Position numbers and translations under genes: made by a program. From assembly GCA_041651175.1 (NCBI GenBank), contig JBAZJT010000001.1, forward strand, positions 248,001-312,000: a DNA stretch of 64,000 nucleotides, given 5' to 3'. The notes below the pieces were generated by a model that saw only the letters and a program-made list of their open reading frames with translations, did no database searches and had not been told where the DNA came from. Source of the DNA: Elusimicrobiales bacterium. GTDB taxonomy: Bacteria; Elusimicrobiota; Elusimicrobia; Elusimicrobiales; Elusimicrobiaceae. Below, in pieces: positions 42,107 through 50,356 of this stretch (its first letter is position 1; each line of letters begins with the position of its first letter).

Positions 42107-44320
42107 ATGGAATTCGTAGGCAGGCTGGTCAACTGGATTTTCAAGTATGTGGCCGTCGTCCTGCTGGGGCTGCTGCTGGCGGCGGGGGTCTGTTCCTATA
42201 TAGCCTCGCGCATGTTCACTCCGGCGCAGTTGGCGGAGCTTGCCGCCGCGCAGATAGAGGATTTCACCGGCAGGCCGGCGCTGGTGGGCTCCGCCGAGGT
42301 GTCGCTTGTCAAAGGGATACGGATAAAGTCGCTGCGGGTGATAGACAATGCCAGCCCTTTCGGCGCGGACCTGGCCTCCGCAAAAGAGATAGACGCGGAC
42401 TTTGAGTTGCTGCCGCTACTGGGCCGGCGGCTTGTAATCAAAAGCCTCACGCTGGTGGAGCCGCGCGTGAACCTGGTCCGGTATGCCGACGGGCGCTGGA
42501 ATTTCGCCGGCGCCGCCGGGCGCCCGGGCCGGGCGGGCGGCGCGGGGCCGGCGGCAGTCCATGCCGAATCAATAAGCATAACCGGCGGCGCGGCGACGCT
42601 GCGCGACATCGCCTCCGGGACCGCGCGCGAACTGGACGACATAAACCTGCAGGTGTGGAATTTCAGCTGGAACAAGTATTTCCCCGCCAGCTTTGCCGCG
42701 CGGTACGCGCCGCGCGCGGGCGCGCCCCCCGTCTCATTCAGCGGCGACGCCATGGTTACGCTGGCCGGGCTAAAATGGCAGGACGCGGCGGCGCCGAAAA
42801 TTTCACTCCGCGCCGAATACAGGGGCAAAAAAATCGTCGTGGACGGCAACGTAGCCGATTTCTCCGCGCCGAAAGTGGCTTTTGACGCCGCCGTCCCCGC
42901 CGTGGCCGCAGGCGAGCTGGAGGAGTTTCCCGGCCTCTCGCTCCCGGACGGACGGGTCAGCGCGCGGCTGCGCTTTGAGCGGGGCGGGATGCAAATCACG
43001 GGAATAAACGGCAATTTCGGCCCGGCGGTTTTTTCGGCGGAGGCGGAGGCGGATTTCCCGCATGACGCGCCGCCGGTGTATAAAATAGAGGCACGCACCA
43101 CCGCGCCGGTGGACCTTGCCGCCGCCGCCGGACGCTGGGACAAACTGGCTCCGTATTCGCCTTCGGGGAGCGCGCGGGCGGAGCTGGCGCTGTCCGGCAG
43201 GGGGGGACAGGTTTCCGTTGACACCTTCACGGTAACGGTTTCCGGCGGGAAGTTCAAATGGGGCGGGTTTGCGGTGTCGGATGCGGCATTTTCCGTTTCG
43301 GCCCGCCCGGCGGACAAATCGCTGGAGATAACGGTCAGCTCGGGCGCATGCGCGGCCTACGGCCAGAATTTCTCGCTGCTCTCCGGCAGGCTGGGATACG
43401 CGCCGGACACCTTGTCGGTTCCCGCATTTTCCGGCAGCCTGGGCGGGGAAACGTTCAAGCTGTCCATGACCATCAAGAAGCTGAAATCCGCGGACCGCCT
43501 CATATATGTGATGCTGGACGCGCAGCGCATACGTTTCCCGCAGCTGTTCATCACCGTTTCCGACATTGCCGCCGCGATAGGCGACGCTTCCCCCGAACGC
43601 AGGGGGCGCGCGCCGCGCACATTCTCGGGCCCGCTGGCGTGGCTGCGCAATTTCCGGGAGAGGCTGCCGGCGTTCATGCCCAATATAAAAGGCTCGCTGC
43701 ACGCGCGGGAGATGGAATCGCCCGTGGTGTCTGGCAGGGATTTGTACGCGGAGGTGAACCTGCGCGGCCTGGCCCCCGGCATGAAAACCCTCGCCGGCAC
43801 CATAGACGTACAGGCGGGGCCGGGAGTGATTTACCGGCTGGAGGAGATGGCCTCCCGGGACCAGGCGCTTAAAATAACGTTCTCGCCTTTTCTTGCGATG
43901 CACAAGATGGACAATGCCGGCGCGCTCAAGGCCGGCTCCGTGCTGGAGGATGCCGGCTACAACACCATGGGCGCGGCGGTGGATTTCCGCTCCGGCGACA
44001 TGACGGCGGAGAATTTCTACCTTTCCGGGCCGGTGATTTCCGCCTGCGGCTCCGGCGACGTGGGCTGGGCCGACGAGGACCTGGGAGTGTCGTTTTACAC
44101 GTTGTTTTCAAGGACGCGCAATCCCGGCAGCCTTTCGGAAAGCCTGACCGACGCCAGCGGCAAGCCCGCGCTGGCTTTCACGGTTACAGGCTCCATGACG
44201 GAGCCGAAAGTCTCCATCAACAGCCCCAGGGAAACCGGCGGGAGGATAGAGCGGGCGGTGAAAAAAGCCGTGCGCACCGATTTCCGGGACATGAAGCGCT
44301 TCGTAAAAACCGGGCGGTAG
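42107..44320 (+). CDS. AsmA-family protein
   Basis: A 737-residue protein with one N-terminal transmembrane helix (about 10-30) and a long periplasmic beta-rich body, the layout of AsmA/TamB-type bridge proteins that move phospholipids to the outer membrane. The N-terminal domain contains the AsmA-like IRIKSLRVIDNASPF and SLTLVEPRVNLVRYADGRWNF blocks, and the C-terminal part has the AsmA_2-like FYLSGPVISACGSGDVGW. The ATG at 42107 starts the signal anchor; GGGAG is 9 bases upstream. It is followed by pyrE 69 bp later. Confidence 0.83.
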   Translation: MEFVGRLVNWIFKYVAVVLLGLLLAAGVCSYIASRMFTPAQLAELAAAQIEDFTGRPALVGSAEVSLVKGIRIKSLRVIDNASPFGADLASAKEIDADFELLPLLGRRLVIKSLTLVEPRVNLVRYADGRWNFAGAAGRPGRAGGAGPAAVHAESISITGGAATLRDIASGTARELDDINLQVWNFSWNKYFPASFAARYAPRAGAPPVSFSGDAMVTLAGLKWQDAAAPKISLRAEYRGKKIVVDGNVADFSAPKVAFDAAVPAVAAGELEEFPGLSLPDGRVSARLRFERGGMQITGINGNFGPAVFSAEAEADFPHDAPPVYKIEARTTAPVDLAAAAGRWDKLAPYSPSGSARAELALSGRGGQVSVDTFTVTVSGGKFKWGGFAVSDAAFSVSARPADKSLEITVSSGACAAYGQNFSLLSGRLGYAPDTLSVPAFSGSLGGETFKLSMTIKKLKSADRLIYVMLDAQRIRFPQLFITVSDIAAAIGDASPERRGRAPRTFSGPLAWLRNFRERLPAFMPNIKGSLHAREMESPVVSGRDLYAEVNLRGLAPGMKTLAGTIDVQAGPGVIYRLEEMASRDQALKITFSPFLAMHKMDNAGALKAGSVLEDAGYNTMGAAVDFRSGDMTAENFYLSGPVISACGSGDVGWADEDLGVSFYTLFSRTRNPGSLSESLTDASGKPALAFTVTGSMTEPKVSINSPRETGGRIERAVKKAVRTDFRDMKRFVKTGR

Positions 44321-44389
44321 ACTTTGCGCGCCCGATTTGCCACACTGTAGCACACAGGCCGCCGGGCGGCGGCGTCAACGGAGGAGAAT

Positions 44390-44992
44390 ATGTCGGAAGA
44401 TCCCAACAACCTTGATATGGTGGGTATATTGCAGGAGCACGGAGCGATTCTGAACGGGCATTTCGTGCTGCCGTCCGGTTTCCACAGCCAGAGTTATGTG
44501 CAAACCTCCCTCGCCATGCAGTACCCGCATATCGCCCACAAGATAGCAAAGGCGATGTCAGGCAAATTCCCGCAGGAGATAGACGTGGTGCTTGCGCCCA
44601 CCGCGCAGACCCATGTGATAGCGCAGGAAGTGGCGCGGGTGCGCAAGGTGCGCGCCATCTACGCGGAAGGCTCCGGCGGGGCGATGATACTAAAGCGCAA
44701 TTTCCGGCTTAAAGAGCATGACCGGGTGCTGGTGGTGGACGATGTCATCACCACGGGCAACCTCTCCGGCGCGGCGGTGGCGCTGGCGCAGCGCTACGGC
44801 GCGCGGGTCATGGGCGTGGCCGCAATAGTGGACCGCTCGCTGGGCGGGCTTCCGCTGCGGGTGCCGGTGCGCTCGCTGATTTCCTATCCGCTTCAGGTGT
44901 ATCCTCCGGACCAGTGCCCGCTCTGCGCGCAGAAGGTGCCGCTTGTCGCGCCGGGCGGCACGCCCAAGCCGCCGGAGGATGACCAATGCTGA
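44390..44992 (+). CDS. pyrE: Orotate phosphoribosyltransferase
   Basis: Makes orotidine 5'-phosphate from orotate and PRPP in pyrimidine synthesis. The 200-residue protein has the PRPP-binding motif VLVVDDVITTGN (113-124) and the N-terminal hood GHFVLPSGFHSQSYVQ. A C-terminal CPLC pair (C176, C179) follows YPPDQ, a feature of some bacterial PyrE clades. GGAGGAG lies 5 bases before the ATG. The stop overlaps rlmI by 7 bp; no other pyr gene is near, so regulation by UMP is probably indirect. Confidence 0.92.
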   Translation: MSEDPNNLDMVGILQEHGAILNGHFVLPSGFHSQSYVQTSLAMQYPHIAHKIAKAMSGKFPQEIDVVLAPTAQTHVIAQEVARVRKVRAIYAEGSGGAMILKRNFRLKEHDRVLVVDDVITTGNLSGAAVALAQRYGARVMGVAAIVDRSLGGLPLRVPVRSLISYPLQVYPPDQCPLCAQKVPLVAPGGTPKPPEDDQC

Positions 44993-46161
44993 CAGGGGAA
45001 GCAGTCCGTCTTCAACTGAACCCGGGGCAGGAGCGCAGGCTGGAAGCCGGCCACCAGTGGGTTTTTTCCAACGAACTTAAAACGGTGGACACCTCGGTCC
45101 CCCCCGGCTCGCCCTGCGAGATAATATCCTCGCGCGGGAAGCGGGTGGCCGTCGGTTTTTTCAATCCGCGCAGCCTGATAGCGGCGCGGGTGCTCTCCCG
45201 CGGGGAGCTGGAGCCGGATTTCATCTCCGCCCGCATCAGGGCCGCGCTGGAATACCGCAAAAGCCTGGGGCTGGAGCGTTACGGGCGCATTGTATTTTCC
45301 GAGGCGGATTTCCTGCCCGGCCTTGTCATTGACGCCTACGGCCCGCTTGTGGTGGCGGAAATACTCTGCGCCGGGATGGAGCGGCAGAAACCCAAAATCA
45401 TCGCGGCGATAAACGAAGTGCTGTCCCCCAAAAGCATATTGTTCAAAAACAGCAGCCCTTTCCGCGCGCTGGAGGGCCTGTCGTCTGAAAACACCTCCGA
45501 AGGCCATGTGCCGGAGGAGGCCGAGGTCCACGAAAACGGGCTTAAATACTCCTTTTCCGCCACTGCCTGCCAGAAAACCGGCTTTTACTACGACCAGCGC
45601 GACAACAGGGCTTTCCTGGCGCAGCATTGTTCCGGGCGGAAGGTGCTGGACCTTTACTGCTACACCGGCGGCTTCGCGCTGGCCGCCGCGGCGGCGGGCG
45701 CAGCCGAGGTCTGGGGCGTGGATTCGTCCCAGCCGGCCGTGGACGCCGCCATCAAAAACGCGGAGCTTAACAAACTGCGCGCCTCCTTCCGCCGCGAGGA
45801 TGCGGAGCGCGTGCTGGCCGCGTTAAAGGACGGTTCGCTGCCCGTCAAGCCGGATGTGATAGTGCTGGACCCGCCCAATCTGGTCAAAAGCCGCAAGAAT
45901 CTGGGCGCGGCGCTGCGGCTTTACGGCAAGCTCAACGAGTCCGCGCTGCGCGGCCTTCCCTCCGGGGGATTGCTGGCCACGGCCTCCTGCTCGCATCATG
46001 TGAGCAGGGAGGAGTTTGTCCATATGCTGCGCGGCGCCGCCGTGCGCAGCGGGCGCAGGGTGTCTCTCGTCGAGCTGCGCGGCCAGGCGAAAGACCATCC
46101 CGTGCTGCTGGCCATGCCGGAAACCGAGTACCTGCATTTCGCGCTTTTGCGGGCGGTTTAG
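44986..46161 (+). CDS. rlmI: RlmI-type 23S rRNA (cytosine-C5) methyltransferase
   Basis: Class I SAM methyltransferase of 391 residues. The N-terminal PUA domain (about 5-75) has EAGHQWVFSNEL; the middle is an EEHEE domain; the C-terminal Rossmann domain has motif I VLDLYCYTGGFALAAAAAGA and DVIVLDPPNLVKS as motif IV, then the catalytic Cys motif in LLATASCSHHVS. This matches RlmI (m5C1962 in E. coli). Its TAG stop codon (46159-46161) coincides with the first three bases of the repeat element, so the element may have trimmed or replaced the original 3' end. Confidence 0.88.
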   Translation: MLTGEAVRLQLNPGQERRLEAGHQWVFSNELKTVDTSVPPGSPCEIISSRGKRVAVGFFNPRSLIAARVLSRGELEPDFISARIRAALEYRKSLGLERYGRIVFSEADFLPGLVIDAYGPLVVAEILCAGMERQKPKIIAAINEVLSPKSILFKNSSPFRALEGLSSENTSEGHVPEEAEVHENGLKYSFSATACQKTGFYYDQRDNRAFLAQHCSGRKVLDLYCYTGGFALAAAAAGAAEVWGVDSSQPAVDAAIKNAELNKLRASFRREDAERVLAALKDGSLPVKPDVIVLDPPNLVKSRKNLGAALRLYGKLNESALRGLPSGGLLATASCSHHVSREEFVHMLRGAAVRSGRRVSLVELRGQAKDHPVLLAMPETEYLHFALLRAV

Positions 46162-46310
46162 CCTGAATGTTTCAGTTGGTTGCGAGAACCGAGGCAGCGC
46201 GAAATAATGCCGAACGAAATTATCCGCGCGCGCCTCACTGCGCGAAAGGATAATTTTGTGAAGGCAGTATGAAGCGATTTTTCGCCGAATTCCGCAATCC
46301 AACTGAAACA
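46159..46310. repeat. Palindromic MITE-like repeat, copy A
   Basis: About 152 bp, closely matching copy B over nearly its whole length. The left end TAGCCTGAATGTTTCAGTTG is intact; the right end reads CCAACTGAAACAC and has lost the outer TTTTCAGGTTA. Inside are inverted arms, for example AAATTATCC with GGATAATTT, so the transcript would fold into one long hairpin. It lies between rlmI and nrdJ, and it makes up half of the 306-bp gap; the rest holds a promoter and nothing else I can name. Confidence 0.85.
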
Positions 46311-46338
46311 CTCCGGCCAGGGCTTTTCGTCAGGAAAT

Positions 46339-46367
46339 TTGACATTATCCGGCAACCGTGTTAAAGT
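46339..46367 (+). promoter_or_regulatory. Candidate nrdJ promoter
   Basis: TTGACA (46339-46344), 17 bp, TAAAGT (46362-46367). The leader would be about 95 nt. I looked for an NrdR box or cobalamin riboswitch in it and found neither. AACCTGAAAATTT at 46373-46385 is a solo fragment of the repeat terminus. Confidence 0.5.
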
Positions 46368-46467
46368 AGTGAAACCTGAAAATTTTTCCGCAACGCGGAA
46401 GGGTTTTGCGGCCCCTCCGCCGGCCCCCGCGCAAACCGCGGCGCGGGGCTTAACAAGGAGCATGCAA

Positions 46468-48978
46468 ATGACAAAGACGATGATCGAACCCAGGAAGAAA
46501 ATCCAACTCTCGCCCAATCAGGAAAAAGTGATAAAAGACAAGTATCTGCGGGACTCCGCCACGGTGGAAGACTGGTTCCTGGGCATAGCGCACAATATCG
46601 CCCTTGCCGAAATCCTTTTCCACCCCGATGCCGAGAAATGGGGGGTGTTCACCGGCGTCAGCCACACCGCCTACGGGCCGCACCGCAACGGCGTTACCAC
46701 CGGCAAAATGCTGCTTTTCCACGAAGGGATTTACGATTCCGAGCAGCGCGACGCGAACTTTTTCAAGCTGATGCGCAACCTGGAAGACGCCTACAAACAC
46801 TTTGACGCCGCCCGCGAAACCGCCGATTTCTGGCAGGAGCAGTATTACACCCTGATGTCGCAGATGGATTTCCTGCCCAACTCGCCCACGCTTATGAACG
46901 CCGGGCGGGATTTGCAGCAGTTGTCGGCCTGCTATGTGCTACCGATACCGGATTCCATAGAAGGAATATCAAAGGCGCTGCACGCGCAGAGCCTTATCCA
47001 GAAATCCGGCGGGGGAACGGGGTTTTCCTTCGGCAACCTGCGCCCCAAGGGCGATATCGTCAAAAAGACCAAGGGCGTGGCCTCCGGCGCATTGTCCTTC
47101 ATGCAGCTTTTTGACAAGCTGACCGATGTGGTCAAGCAGGGCGGCACCCGGCGCGGCGCCAACATGGGCGTGCTGCCGGTGCGCCACCCGGAAGTAAAGG
47201 ATTTCATAACGATGAAAGCCTCCGGCACGTGCATGGAGAACTTCAATATCTCCGTGGCGATAGACGAGGATTTCATGAACGCCGTCTCCGCCGGCGAGGA
47301 TTACGAACTGGTGAACCCGCACACCGGCAAGCCTTCCGGCAAACTCAACGCGCGGGAAGTGTTCAACATGCTCTGCGAATCCGCCTGGAAATCCGGCGAT
47401 CCCGGCGTGGTGTTCATGGACCGCATGAACGGCCCCAGCTCCAACCCGACGCCGCATCTGGGCCGGGTGGAAAGCACCAACCCCTGCGGCGAGCAGCCGC
47501 TTCTGCCGTGGGAGCCGTGCAACCTCGGCTCGCTCAACCTGCCGCATTTCATAAAGGGCGAGACGGGGCGCGCAGCCATAGACTACGACGCTCTGGGCAA
47601 AACGGTGGAGACCTGCGTGCGCTTTCTGGATGATGTCATAGAAATCAACAATTACCCCCTGCCGGAAATAGAGAAGATGGCCAAGGGCAACCGCCGCATA
47701 GGGCTGGGCCTGATGGGCTGGGCCGAGACGCTGGTCCGCCTGGGCGTCCCCTACGACAGCCAGGACGCGCTGCGCCAGGCCGAGGAGCTGATGTCTTTCA
47801 TAAACGAGCGCGCGCTGGCCGCCTCCGAGCATATAGGGCGCGACCGCGGCGTGTTCCCGAACTGGAAAAGCTCCGTCTACGACCAGAGCGGCCCCAATTT
47901 CCGGGGACATGCCAGAATGCCGCGCAACTGCGCCCGCACCACCATCGCGCCCACCGGCACCATCGCCATCGCCGCGGGGCTGCAGGGCGGCGGGATAGAG
48001 CCGTTTTTCGCCATCGCCTACACGCGCTACAACGCGCGCGCGCTGGACGCGCTCAAAAACGGCCAGACCCCGGATGCCAACGACGTTTTCTTTGAAATCA
48101 ACCCGCTGTTCAAGGAAATAGCGCGCCAGCATAACTTCTTCGGGCTTAAGGAAGAGACCCTCTGGGCCAAGATAGACGCCAACCACAAAGCCATACGCGG
48201 CATCCCGGAGATACCCGAAAATATCCAGAAGCTGTTCCCCACCGCCCACGACGTTTCGGTGGAGTATCACATAAGGATGCAGTCCGCGTTCCAGAAGTTC
48301 GTGGATAACGCGGTGTCCAAGACCATCAACATGACCTCGTCGGCCACGGTGGAGGATGTGCGCAAGGCCTACTCCCTGGCATACGAGCTTAACTGCAAAG
48401 GCGTTACCATATACCGCGACGGGTGCAAAAGCCAGCAGGTGCTAAACATCGGCACAACCGCCGAGGATGCGACCAGGAAAAAGAAGGAGCGCAAGCCCTT
48501 CGGCGTCGCCTCGGAGTATTACCAGATAACCACCGGCTACGGCCCGCTGCACATACATATCAACTACGACGACAGCGGCCCCTACCAGGTGTTCACCAAT
48601 ATCCCGCCGCTGGGCACGGAAATAAGCGGGCTCACCTCGCTGATGGGCATACTGCTGTCCAAGTATCTTGAAGCCGGCGGCGAGCCGGAAAGCGTGCTAA
48701 AGCACCTCAACTCCATCAAAGGCGACCGGCCCATAGGCTTTGGCGAAAACCATGTCAATTCCATCCCGCACGCCCTTGCCATCGCGCTGCGCAATCATCT
48801 GCGCAAAAACGGCACGTTGGAGGCGGCGACAGCGGCCAGCGGCCATGAAGCCCGGCTGGACCTCTGGGACGCGGCGCGCTCGCTCTACTGCCCGAAGTGC
48901 TATTCGTCCAATGTCAGCTATCAGTCCGGCTGCTCGGGCCCGACCTGCCACGACTGCGGTTATTCGGAATGCTCCTGA
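46468..48978 (+). CDS. nrdJ: Adenosylcobalamin-dependent ribonucleotide reductase (class II)
   Basis: Reduces ribonucleotides to deoxyribonucleotides with a B12 radical, independent of oxygen. The 836-residue protein has the family blocks NSPTLMNAG, SACYVLPI, GGGTGFSFGNLRPKG, the active-site loop ESTNPCGEQPLLPWEPCNLGS and APTGTIAIAAG. The C terminus ends with zinc-ribbon-like cysteines (CPKC ... CSGPTCHDCGYSEC) that include the electron-donating pair. The ATG at 46468 follows AAGGAG by 7 bases; longer in-frame starts overlap the promoter. It overlaps the PAP2 gene by 10 bp. Confidence 0.95.
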   Translation: MTKTMIEPRKKIQLSPNQEKVIKDKYLRDSATVEDWFLGIAHNIALAEILFHPDAEKWGVFTGVSHTAYGPHRNGVTTGKMLLFHEGIYDSEQRDANFFKLMRNLEDAYKHFDAARETADFWQEQYYTLMSQMDFLPNSPTLMNAGRDLQQLSACYVLPIPDSIEGISKALHAQSLIQKSGGGTGFSFGNLRPKGDIVKKTKGVASGALSFMQLFDKLTDVVKQGGTRRGANMGVLPVRHPEVKDFITMKASGTCMENFNISVAIDEDFMNAVSAGEDYELVNPHTGKPSGKLNAREVFNMLCESAWKSGDPGVVFMDRMNGPSSNPTPHLGRVESTNPCGEQPLLPWEPCNLGSLNLPHFIKGETGRAAIDYDALGKTVETCVRFLDDVIEINNYPLPEIEKMAKGNRRIGLGLMGWAETLVRLGVPYDSQDALRQAEELMSFINERALAASEHIGRDRGVFPNWKSSVYDQSGPNFRGHARMPRNCARTTIAPTGTIAIAAGLQGGGIEPFFAIAYTRYNARALDALKNGQTPDANDVFFEINPLFKEIARQHNFFGLKEETLWAKIDANHKAIRGIPEIPENIQKLFPTAHDVSVEYHIRMQSAFQKFVDNAVSKTINMTSSATVEDVRKAYSLAYELNCKGVTIYRDGCKSQQVLNIGTTAEDATRKKKERKPFGVASEYYQITTGYGPLHIHINYDDSGPYQVFTNIPPLGTEISGLTSLMGILLSKYLEAGGEPESVLKHLNSIKGDRPIGFGENHVNSIPHALAIALRNHLRKNGTLEAATAASGHEARLDLWDAARSLYCPKCYSSNVSYQSGCSGPTCHDCGYSECS

Positions 48979-49766
48979 AGACAGCGCTATTGTGCCTTGC
49001 CCTCGTCCCCGCCGCCAAAGCCGGCGGGGACGAGACTGTTTTGTTCTCCCCCGCCTATGGCAAGCGGGTGGTGAAGGACATTATTGAAGTTCCCGTAAAG
49101 CCGTTCCACTGGGACAAAAAGGACCTCACTATTGCCGGCTCCGTGCTGGGAGCTACGGGGATAGCGTTCATCTTTGACTCGCAAATCCGCGATTACTATT
49201 ACAATCCCGCGCACCGGAACAATTTCTGGGATTCGGTAAGCGACGTCACCACCCATTTCGGGGATTACAAGATGCAGCTGCCGCTGATTATGGGTTCCTG
49301 GGCGGCGGGGCTTGCCACGGGCAATTCCACCCTGACCAAAATCGCCGCGGACGGAGCGGAGGCCAGCATAATCGCCGCCGGGCTTATAACGCCGATGCTG
49401 GTTTATATAACGGGCCGTGCGCTGCCCTGCGACGGCGAGGATGCCTACAAATTCCGCCCCTTCACCCCGATGCGCTATTCCTTCCCCTCCGGGCACACGA
49501 CCGAGGCGTTCACCATGGCGGCGGTGATAGACCAGAATTTAAGAAAGCATTTCGGCTACTGGCATACGCCTTTTGTTTACGCCATGGCCGTGGGCACGGC
49601 GCATTCCAGGGTTTATGACGAGACGCATTATCTCTCGGACGTCGTGCTGGCTTCCGGCATCGGCTGGGGCGTCGGCTACTGGATAGCCAACAAGCCGCGC
49701 AACCCGGAAAACAGCGTAATGCTGCTGCCTTCCCCCTCCGGCCTGATGGTGGCGGTTAAATTTTAA
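48969..49766 (+). CDS. Membrane-associated PAP2 phosphatase
   Basis: A 265-residue exported or membrane protein with a signal peptide (about 1-18) and a PAP2/HPO-type active site: KFRP, PSGHT (about 177-182) and SRVYDETHYLSDV (SRxxxxxHxxxD). Several hydrophobic helices flank it. Candidates for substrate are undecaprenyl diphosphate, lipid A phosphate or phosphatidic acid; in outer-membrane bacteria such long proteins with FDSQIRDYYYNPA-type N-terminal sequence are often periplasmic lipid phosphatases. Start ATG 48969 lies inside the nrdJ stop region. Confidence 0.83.
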   Translation: MLLKTALLCLALVPAAKAGGDETVLFSPAYGKRVVKDIIEVPVKPFHWDKKDLTIAGSVLGATGIAFIFDSQIRDYYYNPAHRNNFWDSVSDVTTHFGDYKMQLPLIMGSWAAGLATGNSTLTKIAADGAEASIIAAGLITPMLVYITGRALPCDGEDAYKFRPFTPMRYSFPSGHTTEAFTMAAVIDQNLRKHFGYWHTPFVYAMAVGTAHSRVYDETHYLSDVVLASGIGWGVGYWIANKPRNPENSVMLLPSPSGLMVAVKF

Positions 49767-49778
49767 CCCAAATTCTGC

Positions 49779-49814
49779 GCCTCGGTCCTTGCGCCAACTG
49801 AAATTTTCAGGTTA
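49779..49814. repeat. Partial copy C of the palindromic repeat
   Basis: 36 bp whose reverse complement matches the first 36 bp of copy B at about 32 positions: terminal CTGAAAATTTCAGTTGG then GCAAGGACCGAGGC. The rest of the element is absent. It lies in the PAP2-tRNA gap, 12 bp after the PAP2 stop. Confidence 0.75.
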
Positions 49815-49821
49815 ACAAGCC

Positions 49822-49863
49822 AAAGGCCGCGCCGGATTTCGTTTGAAATCCGGCGCGGCCTTT
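49822..49863 (+). terminator. Very strong terminator after the PAP2 gene
   Basis: 19-bp perfect stem (49822-49840 with 49845-49863), loop GTTT, then TTTGCTTT. It may also stop transcription from the tRNA-Leu side. Confidence 0.88.
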
Positions 49864-49875
49864 GCTTTGTGAGAG

Positions 49876-49957
49876 TGCGCGGGGAGGGACTCGAACCCTC
49901 ATGTCTTTCGACATACGCCCCTCAAACGTACGCGTATACCAATTCCGCCACCCGCGC
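49876..49957 (-). tRNA. tRNA-Leu (GAG anticodon)
   Basis: An 82-nt type II tRNA: acceptor GCGCGGG with CCCGCGC, D-arm GGCGGAATTGGTATACGCG, anticodon loop TTGAGGG (GAG reads CTC and CTT), a long variable arm TGTC-GAAA-GACA, and T-arm GAGGG-TTCGAGT-CCCTC. CCA is not encoded. It ends 13 bp before the terminator and begins 13 bp before the rpsT stop, so rpsT and the tRNA may share a transcript. Confidence 0.93.
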
Positions 49958-49970
49958 GGAAAACCGCCGT

Positions 49971-50258
49971 TTATGCCGGCTTGGCCTGTTTCGCCGCCGC
50001 TTTCGCGAGCCGCGATTTCTTGCGGGCCGCCGTTTTCCAGTGGATGACGCCTTTTTTGGCAGCCTTGTCCACCACCGAGGAAACCTTGCCGTATAACTGC
50101 GAGGTTTTGGCCGCATCGCCGGTTTTGAGCGCGGCGGAGTATTCCTTGGCGGCCAGTTTGATGGTTTTGCGAACGCCTTTGTTGTGGCTGGCCCGGCGCA
50201 GGGCCTGGCGCGCGGCTTTAAGCGCGCCGGTATGCCTTCCTGTCTTTAATTTCGCCAT
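49971..50258 (-). CDS. rpsT: 30S ribosomal protein S20
   Basis: Small-subunit protein of 95 residues that binds 16S rRNA; highly basic, with three long helices. Family signatures are RQALRRASHNKGVRKTIK in the N-terminal half and GVIHWKTAARKKSRLAKA at the end (HxNxAARKKSRL in most bacteria; here HWKTAARKKSRLAK). No Shine-Dalgarno exists: the -10 box ends 8 bases before the ATG and the predicted transcript begins only 2 bases upstream. tRNA-Leu(GAG) follows 13 bp behind. Confidence 0.95.
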   Translation of the reverse strand: MAKLKTGRHTGALKAARQALRRASHNKGVRKTIKLAAKEYSAALKTGDAAKTSQLYGKVSSVVDKAAKKGVIHWKTAARKKSRLAKAAAKQAKPA

Positions 50259-50266
50259 ATTTCAAT

Positions 50267-50295
50267 ATTATATCGCTTGCCGGACGCCCCGTCAA
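50267..50295 (-). promoter_or_regulatory. Strong promoter giving a near-leaderless rpsT mRNA
   Basis: TTGACG (50295-50290), a 17-bp spacer, and TATAAT (50272-50267). The predicted +1 is about 50260 and the ATG is at 50258. Confidence 0.8.
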
Positions 50296-50321
50296 TGAAA
50301 ATCCGGCGGGCGGCATTTCAT

Positions 50322-50350
50322 TTGAAAATGCGGACGCAGAGTGTTAGAAT
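50322..50350 (+). promoter_or_regulatory. Promoter giving a leaderless mRNA for the EF-G paralogue
   Basis: TTGAAA (50322-50327), 17 bp, TAGAAT (50345-50350), then GCAAAA and ATG. The predicted +1 is the A of the start codon. There is no Shine-Dalgarno. Confidence 0.75.
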
Positions 50351-50356
50351 GCAAAA

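Noticed and set aside
42803..43903. A 366-residue open frame antisense to the AsmA-like gene
   Set aside because: Arg/Gly/His-rich composition typical of antisense frames in high-GC DNA; the plus-strand frame has the family motifs.
46311..46467. Cobalamin riboswitch upstream of nrdJ
   Set aside because: No B12-box-like sequence and no fitting multi-stem structure is visible.
46158..46517. Small minus-strand frame across repeat copy A with a peptide (FGEKSLHTAFTKLSF) also found at repeat copy B
   Set aside because: The similarity is just the shared repeat DNA; the flanking parts differ, the frame has no start signal, and it runs into the nrdJ leader.
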